64,000 bases of DNA from G965230615 sp965230615 (GTDB lineage Bacteria; Pseudomonadota; Gammaproteobacteria; HTCC5015): contig OZ246012.1 of the NCBI GenBank assembly GCA_965230615.1, positions 3,844,001 to 3,908,000 of the forward strand, given 5' to 3'. The notes under the pieces are model-generated. The model saw only the letters and a list, made by a program, of their open reading frames with translations, did not search any database and was not told the origin of the DNA. A program made the position numbers and the translations under genes. Each line of letters starts with the position of its first letter. The first letter of the stretch is position 1. Below are positions 53,617 to 63,107 of the stretch, piece by piece.

Positions 53617-54292
53617 AACGTTTGCCTCTAAGGTTTACCCACAACTATATCCTGGTACATATTAACGGATTTTTCCGTGACTGCTGTCACCGCGTAACAA
53701 TACGTGTCGCTAACTATGTCATAAAACATTCTGCCGCTCCAATCATTAAAATGTATGAGACGACAGCTTTTCAAGTGCTCAAACTGACATAAGGCGTTAT
53801 TGAGTGGCAATGGTCAGTATGAACGGGTTCTCCTTTTTAGCGGCTGTTTTAACACATTTGTGACAGCGTAGATGAGTTTTTTGGGTGCGACTCATCCGTT
53901 TGGCTGATGTAATATAGCGGTAAATACGCTAGTGTTTGCTAACTCGTTGATTTTTCTTGATTTGTGATGAGATTGGCATTTTAGACGTTTTAAGGAAAAA
54001 GTGTCTTTTCCCCTTTACTGCAAGGTAAATTTTACGTATTAATACGTTACCATAGTACTAGGGATAAACGGATGCTCTGCAGGAAGCTAAGGGCTTTATT
54101 GTCATGGCGTCAGTGTTTCGGGCGCATGATGTGTTAAAAATTTTGTATAGTGTTTGTTGCCTATTTGTGCTCATGACCTTGCTTAGTTTGGTTCTAAGTA
54201 AATTCAGATGTTAGCCGCCAGGGATTCAAACCTATTAAAACGAAGGTTGTGTTGGCCAGCACAATTGAGTCGGTGACCTGAGGGGCAGGGTT
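53617..54292. other. Divergent regulatory region (676 bp)
   Basis: No protein gene is credible here. It contains a perfect 14-bp palindrome ACGTATTAATACGT at 54034-54047 and a TTGTGT/GCACAA hairpin at 54247-54264 in the presumed leader of the surface protein gene. The latter region ends with a G-rich ribosome binding stretch GAGGGGCAGGG. Its length and AT content suggest several regulator sites. Confidence 0.6.
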
Positions 54293-57200
54293 ATGAAAGT
54301 TTTACGAAATAAGCAGACCATATTAGGTCTTATCCTTTTTCTATTCATGGTTGCCAGCAGCCAGCAGGTACTTGCACGTAGCGGCGGGATCACAGGTGAA
54401 TCCACCGCGCCTGGCTGTAGCAGTGGCGGTTGCCATGGCAGTGCCCGGTCCCACTATACGGGGCAACTGACAATCGGTGGCAGTACAGCGACGACCAATG
54501 CCAATCATGGCGATAACCTGTCTGTTACTTTCAGGCTTTTTGAAGGCTCCGCCGGTAGTAATGCGTCTGCTGGTGGTTTCAATGTGTCAGCCAGTGGGGG
54601 CACACTCTCGGAAAACTCGGCGACCATTGATGATAACGGTTGTGGCTGCGGTGAGTTAACACATACCACGCCCAGAGCGACCAATGGCAGCGGCGAGGTA
54701 AGCTGGGGTTTTACTTGGACGGCACCTGCTTCACAAAGTGGTACCTTTTTTATTAGAGCTTGTGGTAACCCTGTTGATAATGACGGTAGTGGCACGGGAG
54801 ATGATGGCCCAGCGCGTTGCGATACCCATACTGTGGTCGTGGCAAATGACCCGCCGGTTATATCAGGTGTTAATGGTACGCTGACTTATAATGAAAATGC
54901 CTCCGCACAAACTGTCGACTCAACAATTACTTTGTCAGATGTCGATAATACCCAGCTCAATCGAGCAGAAATAAATATCTCATCAAACTGCAATTTGTCC
55001 CAGGATGTATTGTCATTCAATTCATGTCCGGGCGGTTTGTCTTGCTCGGTTGTTAATGGTTGTTCCTTAACGATAACAGGGAATGCGTCTTTGGCTTCCT
55101 ATGATAGCGCCTTGCAGGGCGTGCGTTACCGCAATACATCGAATGCGCCATCTACCGCCACGCGTACTATCAGAATGCGTGTTAGAGATACTAACAATAA
55201 CTTTAGTTCTTATGACAGCAAATCAATTAATGTAGTCCAATCAAATGATGCGCCGGTTATCGGCGGAGCCAACCCAAGAAATATTTTTACTCCTGAAAAC
55301 ACAACCTCTCCTAACTTAGCGTTGACAGCCAGTGATGTTGATGGCAACACCTTAACATGGAGTGTTTCTTCGGGGCCGAGTAATGGTTCGGTATCGGGTG
55401 CTTCAGGCACAGGTACTTCCAAGAACATCACCTATACACCGAGCATGGGGTTCAGTGGTAACGATAGTTTTGTGGTGCGAGTCACTGATAATGGCACTAA
55501 CCCATCAAACCGTACAGATACGGTGACTGTTAATGTCTCGGTCAGTGAAGTTGATGACCCACCAGTGATTGCACAAGGCACTAATGTTGCTGTGGTGATG
55601 GATGAAGACAGTTCGCCAACCGCATTTAACCTGACGCTGAATGCCAGTGATGATGAGGGCGATACTATCAATTGGTCTATTATGAGTCAGGCTATCAATG
55701 GTACGGCCAGTGCAACAGGCTCAGGTACTAGCAAAGTCATTAACTATACGCCTAACCTAAATCATAACGGTAGTGATTCGTTTATCGTACGCGCAAGCGA
55801 TGATACATTCACGGGCAATGATACTGACGATATTGTCGTGAATATCACACTTAATCCACGACCAGATGATCCAATAGCGCAAAACGACACTTTTAACGTA
55901 CCTGTTAATAGCACGAATAATGAGCTCAATGTATTAGCCAATGATACAGATCCCGATTTAGGTAATGGCGATAGCATTTCGATTACAGCCGTCACCACAC
56001 CTGATGGTGGTGGTTCAGCTGTAATTGGTAGTCCATGTGCTGCTAACACAATTTGTTACACCCCGCCGGCTGATACCACCAGTTCGGAGTCCTTTAGTTA
56101 CACCATACAAGATTCAACAGGCCGCAGCAGTAATGCGACTGTGATGATGTCACCAACCGATACTGATAGTGATGGGGTTATTGATTTTCTGGATAACTGT
56201 CCAACAGACGCCAACCCGGATCAGCTTGATACCGATGGCGATAACGCCGGGAATGCTTGTGATGATGACGATGATGGCGACGGTATGCCAGATAGTTATG
56301 AAACTGCCAATGGTTTCAATCCGCTCGATGCAGCAGATGGCGCTTTAGATGCAGATGGCGATGGTGTTAGTAATGCAGATGAGTTTTTAGCAGGTACTGA
56401 TCCAAACCTGGATGATGTGCCACCTAACTTGAACGGCATAGAAGATAAGCTGTTAGATGCAGTCGGCTTTTTAACACCTGTTGATTTAGGTGTTATCTCA
56501 GCGATTGATGCGGCCGACGGTAATCGCAGTGTGAATATCACTGCAATTACGGGTTCGACAATATTAAGCCAGGCGCAAGCTGGTCTGTTTCGTCCTGGGC
56601 GTACGGTGATAACGCGCGAGGCCTCTGATTTGAGTGGTAATACAGTGATGGTTGATCAAACGATTGATATCAGACCGCTTATGAATTTTACCACTGATCT
56701 CACTGTTGCCGAAGGTAGTGCTATTCAGGCGACTGTTGTGCTTAACGGTGAGGCACCGCAGTATCCGGTAACAGTTGACTACACAGTCGCAGGCAGTGCC
56801 GATGCAAGTGATCATGATTTGCTAAGTGGTACCTTATCAATTGCCACTGGCACAAGCGCTAGCATACCGATGAATATTCTCGCTGATGCAGCCGCAGAAC
56901 TTGATGAGACAATCACAATTGCTTTATCAAATCCTGTGAATGCAGTGTTGGGTGTTAAGCCGGACTTTGTAGTCACTATTTCTGAGAACAATATCGCACC
57001 GCAAGTCAGCTTGTCGGCCTTGCAGGCCGGTGTGAATGGCTCTTTATTAACAACCGGTCGTGGTACAGTATTGGTGAATGCAACGGCGACTGATGCCAAT
57101 GCAGGTAGTTCATTTAGCTATCAATGGCAGGCTACCGATAATGCGATTACACCAAGCAGTGGTGGCGGGCCATCTGATGCCTTTTTTGAGTTTGACCCTG

Positions 57201-58117
57201 CCAGCTTGTCGGCGGGTGTGTATGAAATTATTGTTGATGTGACCGATAGTGGCTTGGCCGGTGCTTCAACCTTGACTTCAAGGGCAGCGATTCTCTTGCA
57301 TCTACAGGCCAGTGCGCCAGTATTAGGTGCTGTTGATAGTGATGGTGATGGTGTCAACGACGACAGCGAAACGTATCAGGATATTGATAATGATGGTGTG
57401 CCAAACCATCTTGACCTGTTTGATCAGACTGAAACATCGCACTTTATCCAGAACCAGACAGGTAATATAAGCGACACCAGCTTTTTGCAAACTGAGTTTG
57501 GTTTAGCTTTGCGTATGGGATTAATTGCCCGCAGTACAGCCGCTTCTGGCGCTTTGGTTAGCGAGGCTAATCTAAACAGCTATGTGGATGATATTGGGGC
57601 GGCTGTTGTGACAGACGATGAATTCACGCATATTGGTGGCTTGTATGACTTCGAAATCCACGGTCTGGTGCCAGGGGCTGTGGCGCGTGTAGTTATTCCT
57701 TTGCAGTCTGCGATTTTGGTGGATGCTGTTTATCGTAAGTTTGATATTCAAAATGGCTGGCGTGATTTTGAAATCAATGGCAATAATTCGATTGACACTG
57801 CCAGCAGCATAGATGGTATTTGCCCTGGACCTGGCAGCAGTGACTATCAGCAGGGCTTACGAGTGTTTGCAGATTGTATCCAGTTAACCCTGGAAGACGG
57901 TGGGCCTAATGATACTGACGGGCAGGCCGATGGTATTATTCGGGACCCTGGGGGTGTCGGCGTCGGTGATGTGACACCTGTGCAAGATGCGCCAGCGATT
58001 GATGATGGTAATAGTGGTGGTGGTGCTTTGCATCCTATTATTATCCTGCTGGGGATAATGGCCAGCTTAGTGATATTGATCACGAATATAAGCTTGCAAA
58101 AGCGAAAAGCGGATTAA
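54293..58117 (+). CDS. Large modular surface protein (choice-of-anchor V / cadherin-like / TSP3 / Calx-beta)
   Basis: A 1274-residue secreted protein with a signal peptide ending VLARS. The N-terminal domain (about 29-182) has CSSGGCHG at 41-48 (CX4CH) and resembles the choice-of-anchor V or Reelin-like family. Ig/cadherin-like repeats (about 187-520) and a Big-type domain (527-622) follow. Thrombospondin type-3 calcium repeats (DTDSDGVIDFLDNCPTD, about 622-705), a Calx-beta domain (800-900), a PKD-like domain, and a second calcium repeat near 1013-1040 come next. The C-terminal domain (VFADCIQLTLEDGGPNDTDG near 1195) resembles choice-of-anchor U. A Gly-rich, hydrophobic and basic tail (SGGGALHPIIILL...KRK) looks like a sorting signal. 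It heads a three-gene set. Confidence 0.87.
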   Translation: MKVLRNKQTILGLILFLFMVASSQQVLARSGGITGESTAPGCSSGGCHGSARSHYTGQLTIGGSTATTNANHGDNLSVTFRLFEGSAGSNASAGGFNVSASGGTLSENSATIDDNGCGCGELTHTTPRATNGSGEVSWGFTWTAPASQSGTFFIRACGNPVDNDGSGTGDDGPARCDTHTVVVANDPPVISGVNGTLTYNENASAQTVDSTITLSDVDNTQLNRAEINISSNCNLSQDVLSFNSCPGGLSCSVVNGCSLTITGNASLASYDSALQGVRYRNTSNAPSTATRTIRMRVRDTNNNFSSYDSKSINVVQSNDAPVIGGANPRNIFTPENTTSPNLALTASDVDGNTLTWSVSSGPSNGSVSGASGTGTSKNITYTPSMGFSGNDSFVVRVTDNGTNPSNRTDTVTVNVSVSEVDDPPVIAQGTNVAVVMDEDSSPTAFNLTLNASDDEGDTINWSIMSQAINGTASATGSGTSKVINYTPNLNHNGSDSFIVRASDDTFTGNDTDDIVVNITLNPRPDDPIAQNDTFNVPVNSTNNELNVLANDTDPDLGNGDSISITAVTTPDGGGSAVIGSPCAANTICYTPPADTTSSESFSYTIQDSTGRSSNATVMMSPTDTDSDGVIDFLDNCPTDANPDQLDTDGDNAGNACDDDDDGDGMPDSYETANGFNPLDAADGALDADGDGVSNADEFLAGTDPNLDDVPPNLNGIEDKLLDAVGFLTPVDLGVISAIDAADGNRSVNITAITGSTILSQAQAGLFRPGRTVITREASDLSGNTVMVDQTIDIRPLMNFTTDLTVAEGSAIQATVVLNGEAPQYPVTVDYTVAGSADASDHDLLSGTLSIATGTSASIPMNILADAAAELDETITIALSNPVNAVLGVKPDFVVTISENNIAPQVSLSALQAGVNGSLLTTGRGTVLVNATATDANAGSSFSYQWQATDNAITPSSGGGPSDAFFEFDPASLSAGVYEIIVDVTDSGLAGASTLTSRAAILLHLQASAPVLGAVDSDGDGVNDDSETYQDIDNDGVPNHLDLFDQTETSHFIQNQTGNISDTSFLQTEFGLALRMGLIARSTAASGALVSEANLNSYVDDIGAAVVTDDEFTHIGGLYDFEIHGLVPGAVARVVIPLQSAILVDAVYRKFDIQNGWRDFEINGNNSIDTASSIDGICPGPGSSDYQQGLRVFADCIQLTLEDGGPNDTDGQADGIIRDPGGVGVGDVTPVQDAPAIDDGNSGGGALHPIIILLGIMASLVILITNISLQKRKAD

Positions 58118-58264
58118 AGATGAGCTAAATCTAGATTCCAGCTACACTTATAGCGGATATTGGGTGCTTATTTAATGGTATAAGTTCTGTCTAAAAGTGG
58201 CAGTCTGGGATTGATGATATGGTCCTATTTGATGAATAACAATAATTTAAACAGGAAGAGAGCT

Positions 58265-59140
58265 GTGTGCAGCATGCGAATTCAGAAGTTGATTGGTAGT
58301 GTATTGGTTTTGATGTTGTTTCATTCAACATTAGCGGTTGCTGCTAAAAGCCCCTGGACAAGATTGTTTGAGGCGAGTGTGCAAGCAGACGACAATATCA
58401 GCCGTTCACAATTTGGTGCCGATATTGAAGAAGATACTATTGGCAGTACAGGTGTGAGCATTAGTTATACCAATGCCATCGGCAAAGCCTCAGCCCTCAC
58501 CGTGACGGGTGGTATTTTGGTGAATGAGTTTGCAGATTTTGATGGTTTATCAGAAACCCGCGGCAGCATCACCGCTGATTATCGTTTTCAGCTTCGTAAT
58601 GGTTTTGCTGCGCCAATTTATTCAACTTTTTTACGTGCAACATTTGTTGACTCAGAAACCGATAATCGTGATGGTTTTATTTGGGATTTAGGCTTTACAT
58701 CGACCAAGCGTTTGACGACAACCTTAACAGGGACTTTAGGTGTGACTGCAACACGTCGTACCAGTGATGATGGTATTGTTTTTGATATGGATAGCCAGCG
58801 TTACTTTGGTAATTTGGATCTGGCGCTCAGTGATAAGCACGCGGTGTATTTGACTTACAATTTCTTTGATGGTGATGTGTTTTCCACCTCGACACCAACG
58901 CTAAATGTATTCGACTTTGCTGATGCTGTTGAAGCGGATCCGGCCTTTGGTGGCGTGGCTAATCAAAAGTTTATCTATCGTCTGGATGCGCAGACACAAA
59001 TTTTACGATTAGGTTTTAATTTAGGTTTAAGCCGTAAGCAGGCACTGGATTTTTCGGCTGACTTTTTGAGCTCAGATGCTGCTGGGCCTAATGAGTATGA
59101 TCGTACTACATTTACTTTGAGCTATTTTTATCGGTTTTAA
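58265..59140 (+). CDS. Outer-membrane beta-barrel protein of unknown function
   Basis: A roughly 291-residue protein with signal peptide IGSVLVLMLFHSTLAVAA and a mature part of alternating amphipathic strands ending in SYFYRF, the C-terminal aromatic signature recognised by the BAM machinery. The barrel probably has 12-14 strands. The best ribosome binding site (AGGAAGAGAG at 58253-58262) fits the GTG at 58265, with an ATG at 58274 also possible; the frame is open to 58211. It lies between the surface protein and the haem lipoprotein and could anchor or transport for them. Confidence 0.8.
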   Translation: MCSMRIQKLIGSVLVLMLFHSTLAVAAKSPWTRLFEASVQADDNISRSQFGADIEEDTIGSTGVSISYTNAIGKASALTVTGGILVNEFADFDGLSETRGSITADYRFQLRNGFAAPIYSTFLRATFVDSETDNRDGFIWDLGFTSTKRLTTTLTGTLGVTATRRTSDDGIVFDMDSQRYFGNLDLALSDKHAVYLTYNFFDGDVFSTSTPTLNVFDFADAVEADPAFGGVANQKFIYRLDAQTQILRLGFNLGLSRKQALDFSADFLSSDAAGPNEYDRTTFTLSYFYRF

Positions 59141-59196
59141 ATAAGTAGGTGCAGCTTATGTTGCATCAAAACATGATTTTGAGTAAGAGAAAGAAT

Positions 59197-61566
59197 ATGA
59201 AGCAAGCACACAACGTTTATTTATTGCTAGCGAGTTTGTTGCTCTTGGGTTTATCAGCTTGTAGCCGAGATGCTAACGAAGATGAAATCATTGATATCTC
59301 AGAGGTCGATAGCGATTTTGTAGAGACTGAAGACCCTAATCGGTTTATGGCTTTCCTAAATCGCCAGGCGGGATTGCCCGCTGGGGATTACACAATCGTT
59401 GTGGGATCTGAGAATATTGGTGACCTGGCAAGCTTTTCGGTTGTTGTTGAAAGTAATGATGAAAGTGTTGCATTTTTTAATTCAGGATGGACGGGCGTGG
59501 GTTCAGGTGGTATGGATGAAACCTCTGCAGACAATCCCAGTCTGCCATTTACCATGCCGCATTCAGGTCAGGCAACCATTCGTTTGGTAACATCCAGTGC
59601 GGCCAGCCTGGAAGCGTTAGGCGCCTGTTTGTATCTGCTCGATGCAGGCGGTACAGTGATTGCTGGTCAGGATGGTATTAACTTATGCACGAACCCGGTG
59701 CGTATCGAGTATGAACAGTCGACCATTGATAATGAAGCACATGCTAAAGCGTATTATGCACAAATTGATCCCTTAGATACTCGGGATACTTTAATTAAAT
59801 GGAAACAAGCCAATGGTTTTGGTCAGCCTTGTGGGGCGATTGACCCTTGCGAAGTACATGTAATTTTTCGTGATACCAAAGATTTGGGTTATGGGCGTAG
59901 TATGTTTGCACGTCGTAATGACGATGGCTCGATGGCTGTGTTCGTCGAAAACTTTCAGGTTGATGCAGTGCCAGGACAGCAATACACCGAGCTTAATTTA
60001 GATTCAGCCATTGCCGATAGTCGTCAATGGCACTTTGGTTCGAATGCGATAGAGTTTAGCACTTATCCGTACGGGCCGGGTGAGCCACGCGAAGGTGATC
60101 TTGCTAGCTTTGATACGGCAACAGGTGATGCACCGATGTTCACCAAGTATTATACCTTTAGGCCAGTGGAGCGCTTAGATCCCAGCTTAGATGAATTGCG
60201 TTTAGATTTGGTGGACCTCGACTCGCGTGGCTTTAAGTCAATGCCAGGGCCTTGTATTTCTTGCCATGGTGGTAAGAGCCGTCCATTGCTACCTGATGGT
60301 ACATTTCCGGCACCGATTCCTGGTGGCGTGCCAGGCGATGTGCAGGCGCATTTCCAGGCATTGGAAGTACACACTTTTGGTTTTTCAGATGTTGCCGGTT
60401 ATACCCGACCAGAATTGGAAGCCGGTTTGCGATTTATTAACCAAGGTGTTATGGAATCGTATCGCATACAAAAAGAACAGTATGTTGGTGTGCAAGGCTA
60501 TTGGGACCCAACCGAGACTGCACGTTTGTTAAAAGGTTGGTATGGCGGTAATGCGGATAATGAAGATTTTGATGACCCTGAAGACTTTATTTTGCCAGAC
60601 AATACCTTTGATGAGTCTTATGTGCCGCCTGATTGGCGACCGAATGTTGCCACAGGTATGCCGCCAGTAGGCTCTGATACTTTGTTTTTAGAAGTGGTTG
60701 GACCTAATTGTGTGGTTTGCCATTTTAAACGTGGCACAGATAAACAAAGCGATATTGATTTTAGTTCCTTTGAAAAATTTATTGGCCATGCCTCACAGGT
60801 TGAACGCTTTATTTACGATAAAGGTGTTATGCCATTAGGTCTATTAAACTTCGATGCTTTTTGGGATAACTCATCACCAGGGCGTGCTGAATTGTTAGCG
60901 AGCTTTCTTCCTGGCTTTAGTCATGGCAATGAAGATGGTACGGTGCTGCAACCAGGCAGACCCGTTGCTGTGCCAGTGGCACCCCGCAGTGCGAATGTGC
61001 CTTTGACCATCAGTGCTGAAGGTAGCCCTTTCTCTACACAATACTTTTGGCGTATTGAGGCATCACCTGCTGGTAGCTCACCAACATTGAGCGACGACAG
61101 AGCTATGCGTCCAGTATTCAACACAGATATGAACGGTGACTATACGGTTACGCTGATCACCTATGATGGTGAAGGTCAAACCAGTGAGGCTGTGAGTATT
61201 AATATTGCTGTTAGCGGTGCATTAAAGCGGCAGGCAGATCTGAGCTTTGCTGTCGATATCCAACCGGTATTAGATGCTGAATGTATCTCTTGTCATGCTG
61301 CAGGTGCTGAGCCAGGAGTACCTGCTTACTGGACGACGTCACAAGTAGAAGGTCGCGATTTATACAAAGAAATTATCTCGCGGGTGAACTTTTTAGAGCC
61401 TTTGGAAAGCTTATTATTACGCAAACCATCAGGCAATCACCATTTTGGTAATTGTCGCTCAGGTTTTGATCTGAGTGATACGCCGAGTGATTGCTTAGGT
61501 GCAGATAATGACCGCTCTAATTATGATACTTTCCTTACGTGGATTTTGCAGGGCGCTGCACGTTAA
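59197..61566 (+). CDS. Tri-haem c-type lipoprotein with PKD-like domain
   Basis: A 789-residue predicted lipoprotein from the ATG at 59197 (lipobox LSAC near residue 21). Three CXXCH motifs sit at residues 353 (CISCH), 505 (CVVCH) and 696 (CISCH), typical of covalent haem c attachment. The first 210 residues form a mixed beta domain, and a PKD-like domain lies around residues 600-680. The C-terminal end (YDTFLTWILQGAAR) is characteristic of small cytochrome c domains. It is 57 nt downstream of the barrel gene. Haem attachment is inferred from motifs. An ATG at 59149 and one at 59173 are less favourable starts. Confidence 0.85.
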   Translation: MKQAHNVYLLLASLLLLGLSACSRDANEDEIIDISEVDSDFVETEDPNRFMAFLNRQAGLPAGDYTIVVGSENIGDLASFSVVVESNDESVAFFNSGWTGVGSGGMDETSADNPSLPFTMPHSGQATIRLVTSSAASLEALGACLYLLDAGGTVIAGQDGINLCTNPVRIEYEQSTIDNEAHAKAYYAQIDPLDTRDTLIKWKQANGFGQPCGAIDPCEVHVIFRDTKDLGYGRSMFARRNDDGSMAVFVENFQVDAVPGQQYTELNLDSAIADSRQWHFGSNAIEFSTYPYGPGEPREGDLASFDTATGDAPMFTKYYTFRPVERLDPSLDELRLDLVDLDSRGFKSMPGPCISCHGGKSRPLLPDGTFPAPIPGGVPGDVQAHFQALEVHTFGFSDVAGYTRPELEAGLRFINQGVMESYRIQKEQYVGVQGYWDPTETARLLKGWYGGNADNEDFDDPEDFILPDNTFDESYVPPDWRPNVATGMPPVGSDTLFLEVVGPNCVVCHFKRGTDKQSDIDFSSFEKFIGHASQVERFIYDKGVMPLGLLNFDAFWDNSSPGRAELLASFLPGFSHGNEDGTVLQPGRPVAVPVAPRSANVPLTISAEGSPFSTQYFWRIEASPAGSSPTLSDDRAMRPVFNTDMNGDYTVTLITYDGEGQTSEAVSINIAVSGALKRQADLSFAVDIQPVLDAECISCHAAGAEPGVPAYWTTSQVEGRDLYKEIISRVNFLEPLESLLLRKPSGNHHFGNCRSGFDLSDTPSDCLGADNDRSNYDTFLTWILQGAAR

Positions 61567-61580
61567 TTGAATTAGTCAAG

Positions 61581-61614
61581 CAAGACAGGAAAGCGATATC
61601 GCTTTCCTGTCTTG
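61581..61614. repeat. Perfect 34-bp palindrome
   Basis: The sequence starting CAAGACAGGAAAGCGAT is followed directly by its exact reverse complement. It lies 15 nt after the haem lipoprotein stop and is followed by GTCTTGTTTTTTCTG. It can fold as a terminator with the T tract 12-20 nt downstream, or as a binding site. Confidence 0.9.
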
Positions 61615-61714
61615 GCCAGTCTTGTTTTTTCTGACAAGCTAAACAATAGTTGCTTATCTGCCATTCGGGCAATATCATCACTGCATGATCATTATTTATT
61701 CTCCATAGGATCTC

Positions 61715-63082
61715 ATGCATATACATATTCTTGGCGTTTGCGGTACCTTTATGGGAGGGATCGCACAGCTGGCTCAAGCCATGGGCTACAGTGTTTCTGG
61801 CTCTGATCAGAATGTTTACCCACCTATGAGTACACAATTACAGCAAGCAGGTATTGAGCTGCTATCCGGTTATTCGGCTGAAAATTTACAAATGTGCAAT
61901 AACGGTAAAGGGGCCGATTTAGTGGTTATCGGTAATGCTTTGTCGCGTGGCAATCCAGCTGTGGAGGCTGTTTTAAACCAGGGCATGGCCTATATCTCCG
62001 GGCCACAATGGTTGTCAGAATACGTGCTCAAAGACCGTTGGGTATTAGCCGTTGCTGGCACACATGGCAAAACGACAACAGCCAGTATGCTGGCCTGGAT
62101 ATTAGATCAGGCTGGCTTGCAACCTGGTTTTCTTATTGGTGGTGTTGCTAACGACTTTGGTATTTCCGCGCGCTTGGGCCAGAGTCCTTTTTTTGTTGTT
62201 GAAGCTGATGAGTACGATACAGCTTTTTTTGATAAGCGGTCTAAGTTTGTGCATTATCGTCCCAGAACGCTGGTGTTGAATAACCTTGAGTTTGATCATG
62301 CTGATATTTTTCCAGATCTGGCGGCTATTGCGCGTCAGTTTCAGCATCTGCTGCGTATTGTACCTGCTGAAGGCCGCATTATTCTGCCGGCCAATGATGA
62401 TAATTTGGCTGAAGTGTTGCAGCAGGGTTGCTGGACACCGCAAGAGCGCTTTGCGATCACAGACGATGGTGATCGCAGTGAGTGGCAGGCCCGGTCAATA
62501 AATGTGGATGGCAGCCGCTATGAAGTTATCTGCGCGAATAAAACTGTTGGCATGGTAGATTGGTCTCTGCTGGGGCAGCACAATACCCTCAATGGTTTGG
62601 CGGCACTGGCGGCAGCACGCCATGTGGGAGTGACGCCAGAAATTGGTATTGAAGCGTTAAGTCGGTTTGCGGGTGTCAAGCGTCGCCTGGAGGTTCGAGG
62701 GGAGGTTGCAGGTGTGACCGTCTATGATGATTTTGCTCACCACCCGACAGCAATCGCCACTACCTTAGCGGGGCTGCGCCATAAAGTTGGGGCAGAGAGG
62801 ATTATTGCTGTGTTGGAGCCGCGTTCTAATACCATGCGTATGGGGGTGCACAATGCGCGTTTGTTGCCTTCATTGCAAGCGGCTGATCAGGTTTGTTTTT
62901 ACCAAGCTGACGGGGTGCAATTATCTGTGGATACGGATGAGCGCGTTGTAGTATTTACTTCGTTAGAAACACTTTTGCAGCACCTGCAAGAAATAGTCTG
63001 TCAAGGTGATCACATTCTGATCATGAGTAATGGTGGTTTTGGGGGGTTACATGCTAAGCTCTTAGCTGCTTTGCAAGATTAG
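61715..63082 (+). CDS. mpl: UDP-N-acetylmuramate:L-Ala-gamma-D-Glu-meso-DAP ligase
   Basis: Mpl recycles cell-wall tripeptide by joining it to UDP-MurNAc. The 455-residue Mur ligase has the N-terminal HILGVCGTFMGGIAQLA nucleotide-binding loop, the ATP-binding AGTHGKTTTASMLAWILD near residue 112, and the central VVEADEYDTAFFDKRSKF and DDFAHHPTAI blocks. The DEYDTAFFDKRSKFVHY segment is specific for Mpl rather than MurC. The start ATG at 61715 follows GGATCTC. The kinase gene begins 25 nt downstream. Confidence 0.97.
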   Translation: MHIHILGVCGTFMGGIAQLAQAMGYSVSGSDQNVYPPMSTQLQQAGIELLSGYSAENLQMCNNGKGADLVVIGNALSRGNPAVEAVLNQGMAYISGPQWLSEYVLKDRWVLAVAGTHGKTTTASMLAWILDQAGLQPGFLIGGVANDFGISARLGQSPFFVVEADEYDTAFFDKRSKFVHYRPRTLVLNNLEFDHADIFPDLAAIARQFQHLLRIVPAEGRIILPANDDNLAEVLQQGCWTPQERFAITDDGDRSEWQARSINVDGSRYEVICANKTVGMVDWSLLGQHNTLNGLAALAAARHVGVTPEIGIEALSRFAGVKRRLEVRGEVAGVTVYDDFAHHPTAIATTLAGLRHKVGAERIIAVLEPRSNTMRMGVHNARLLPSLQAADQVCFYQADGVQLSVDTDERVVVFTSLETLLQHLQEIVCQGDHILIMSNGGFGGLHAKLLAALQD

Positions 63083-63107
63083 CGAAATAGATAGGGAAAT
63101 TATTATT

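Noticed and set aside
53174..53665. 163-codon plus-strand frame opposite the FecR-domain gene
   Set aside because: The Tat signal and FecR block on the minus strand are convincing; the plus frame is their complement.
54217..54236. tRNA T-loop-like string GGATTCAAACC
   Set aside because: No acceptor, D or anticodon arm can be formed around it.
54090..54292. c-di-GMP (GEMM-type) riboswitch before the surface protein gene
   Set aside because: A short CAGGG...AAACC similarity is seen, but the conserved core and tetraloop-receptor elements do not line up.
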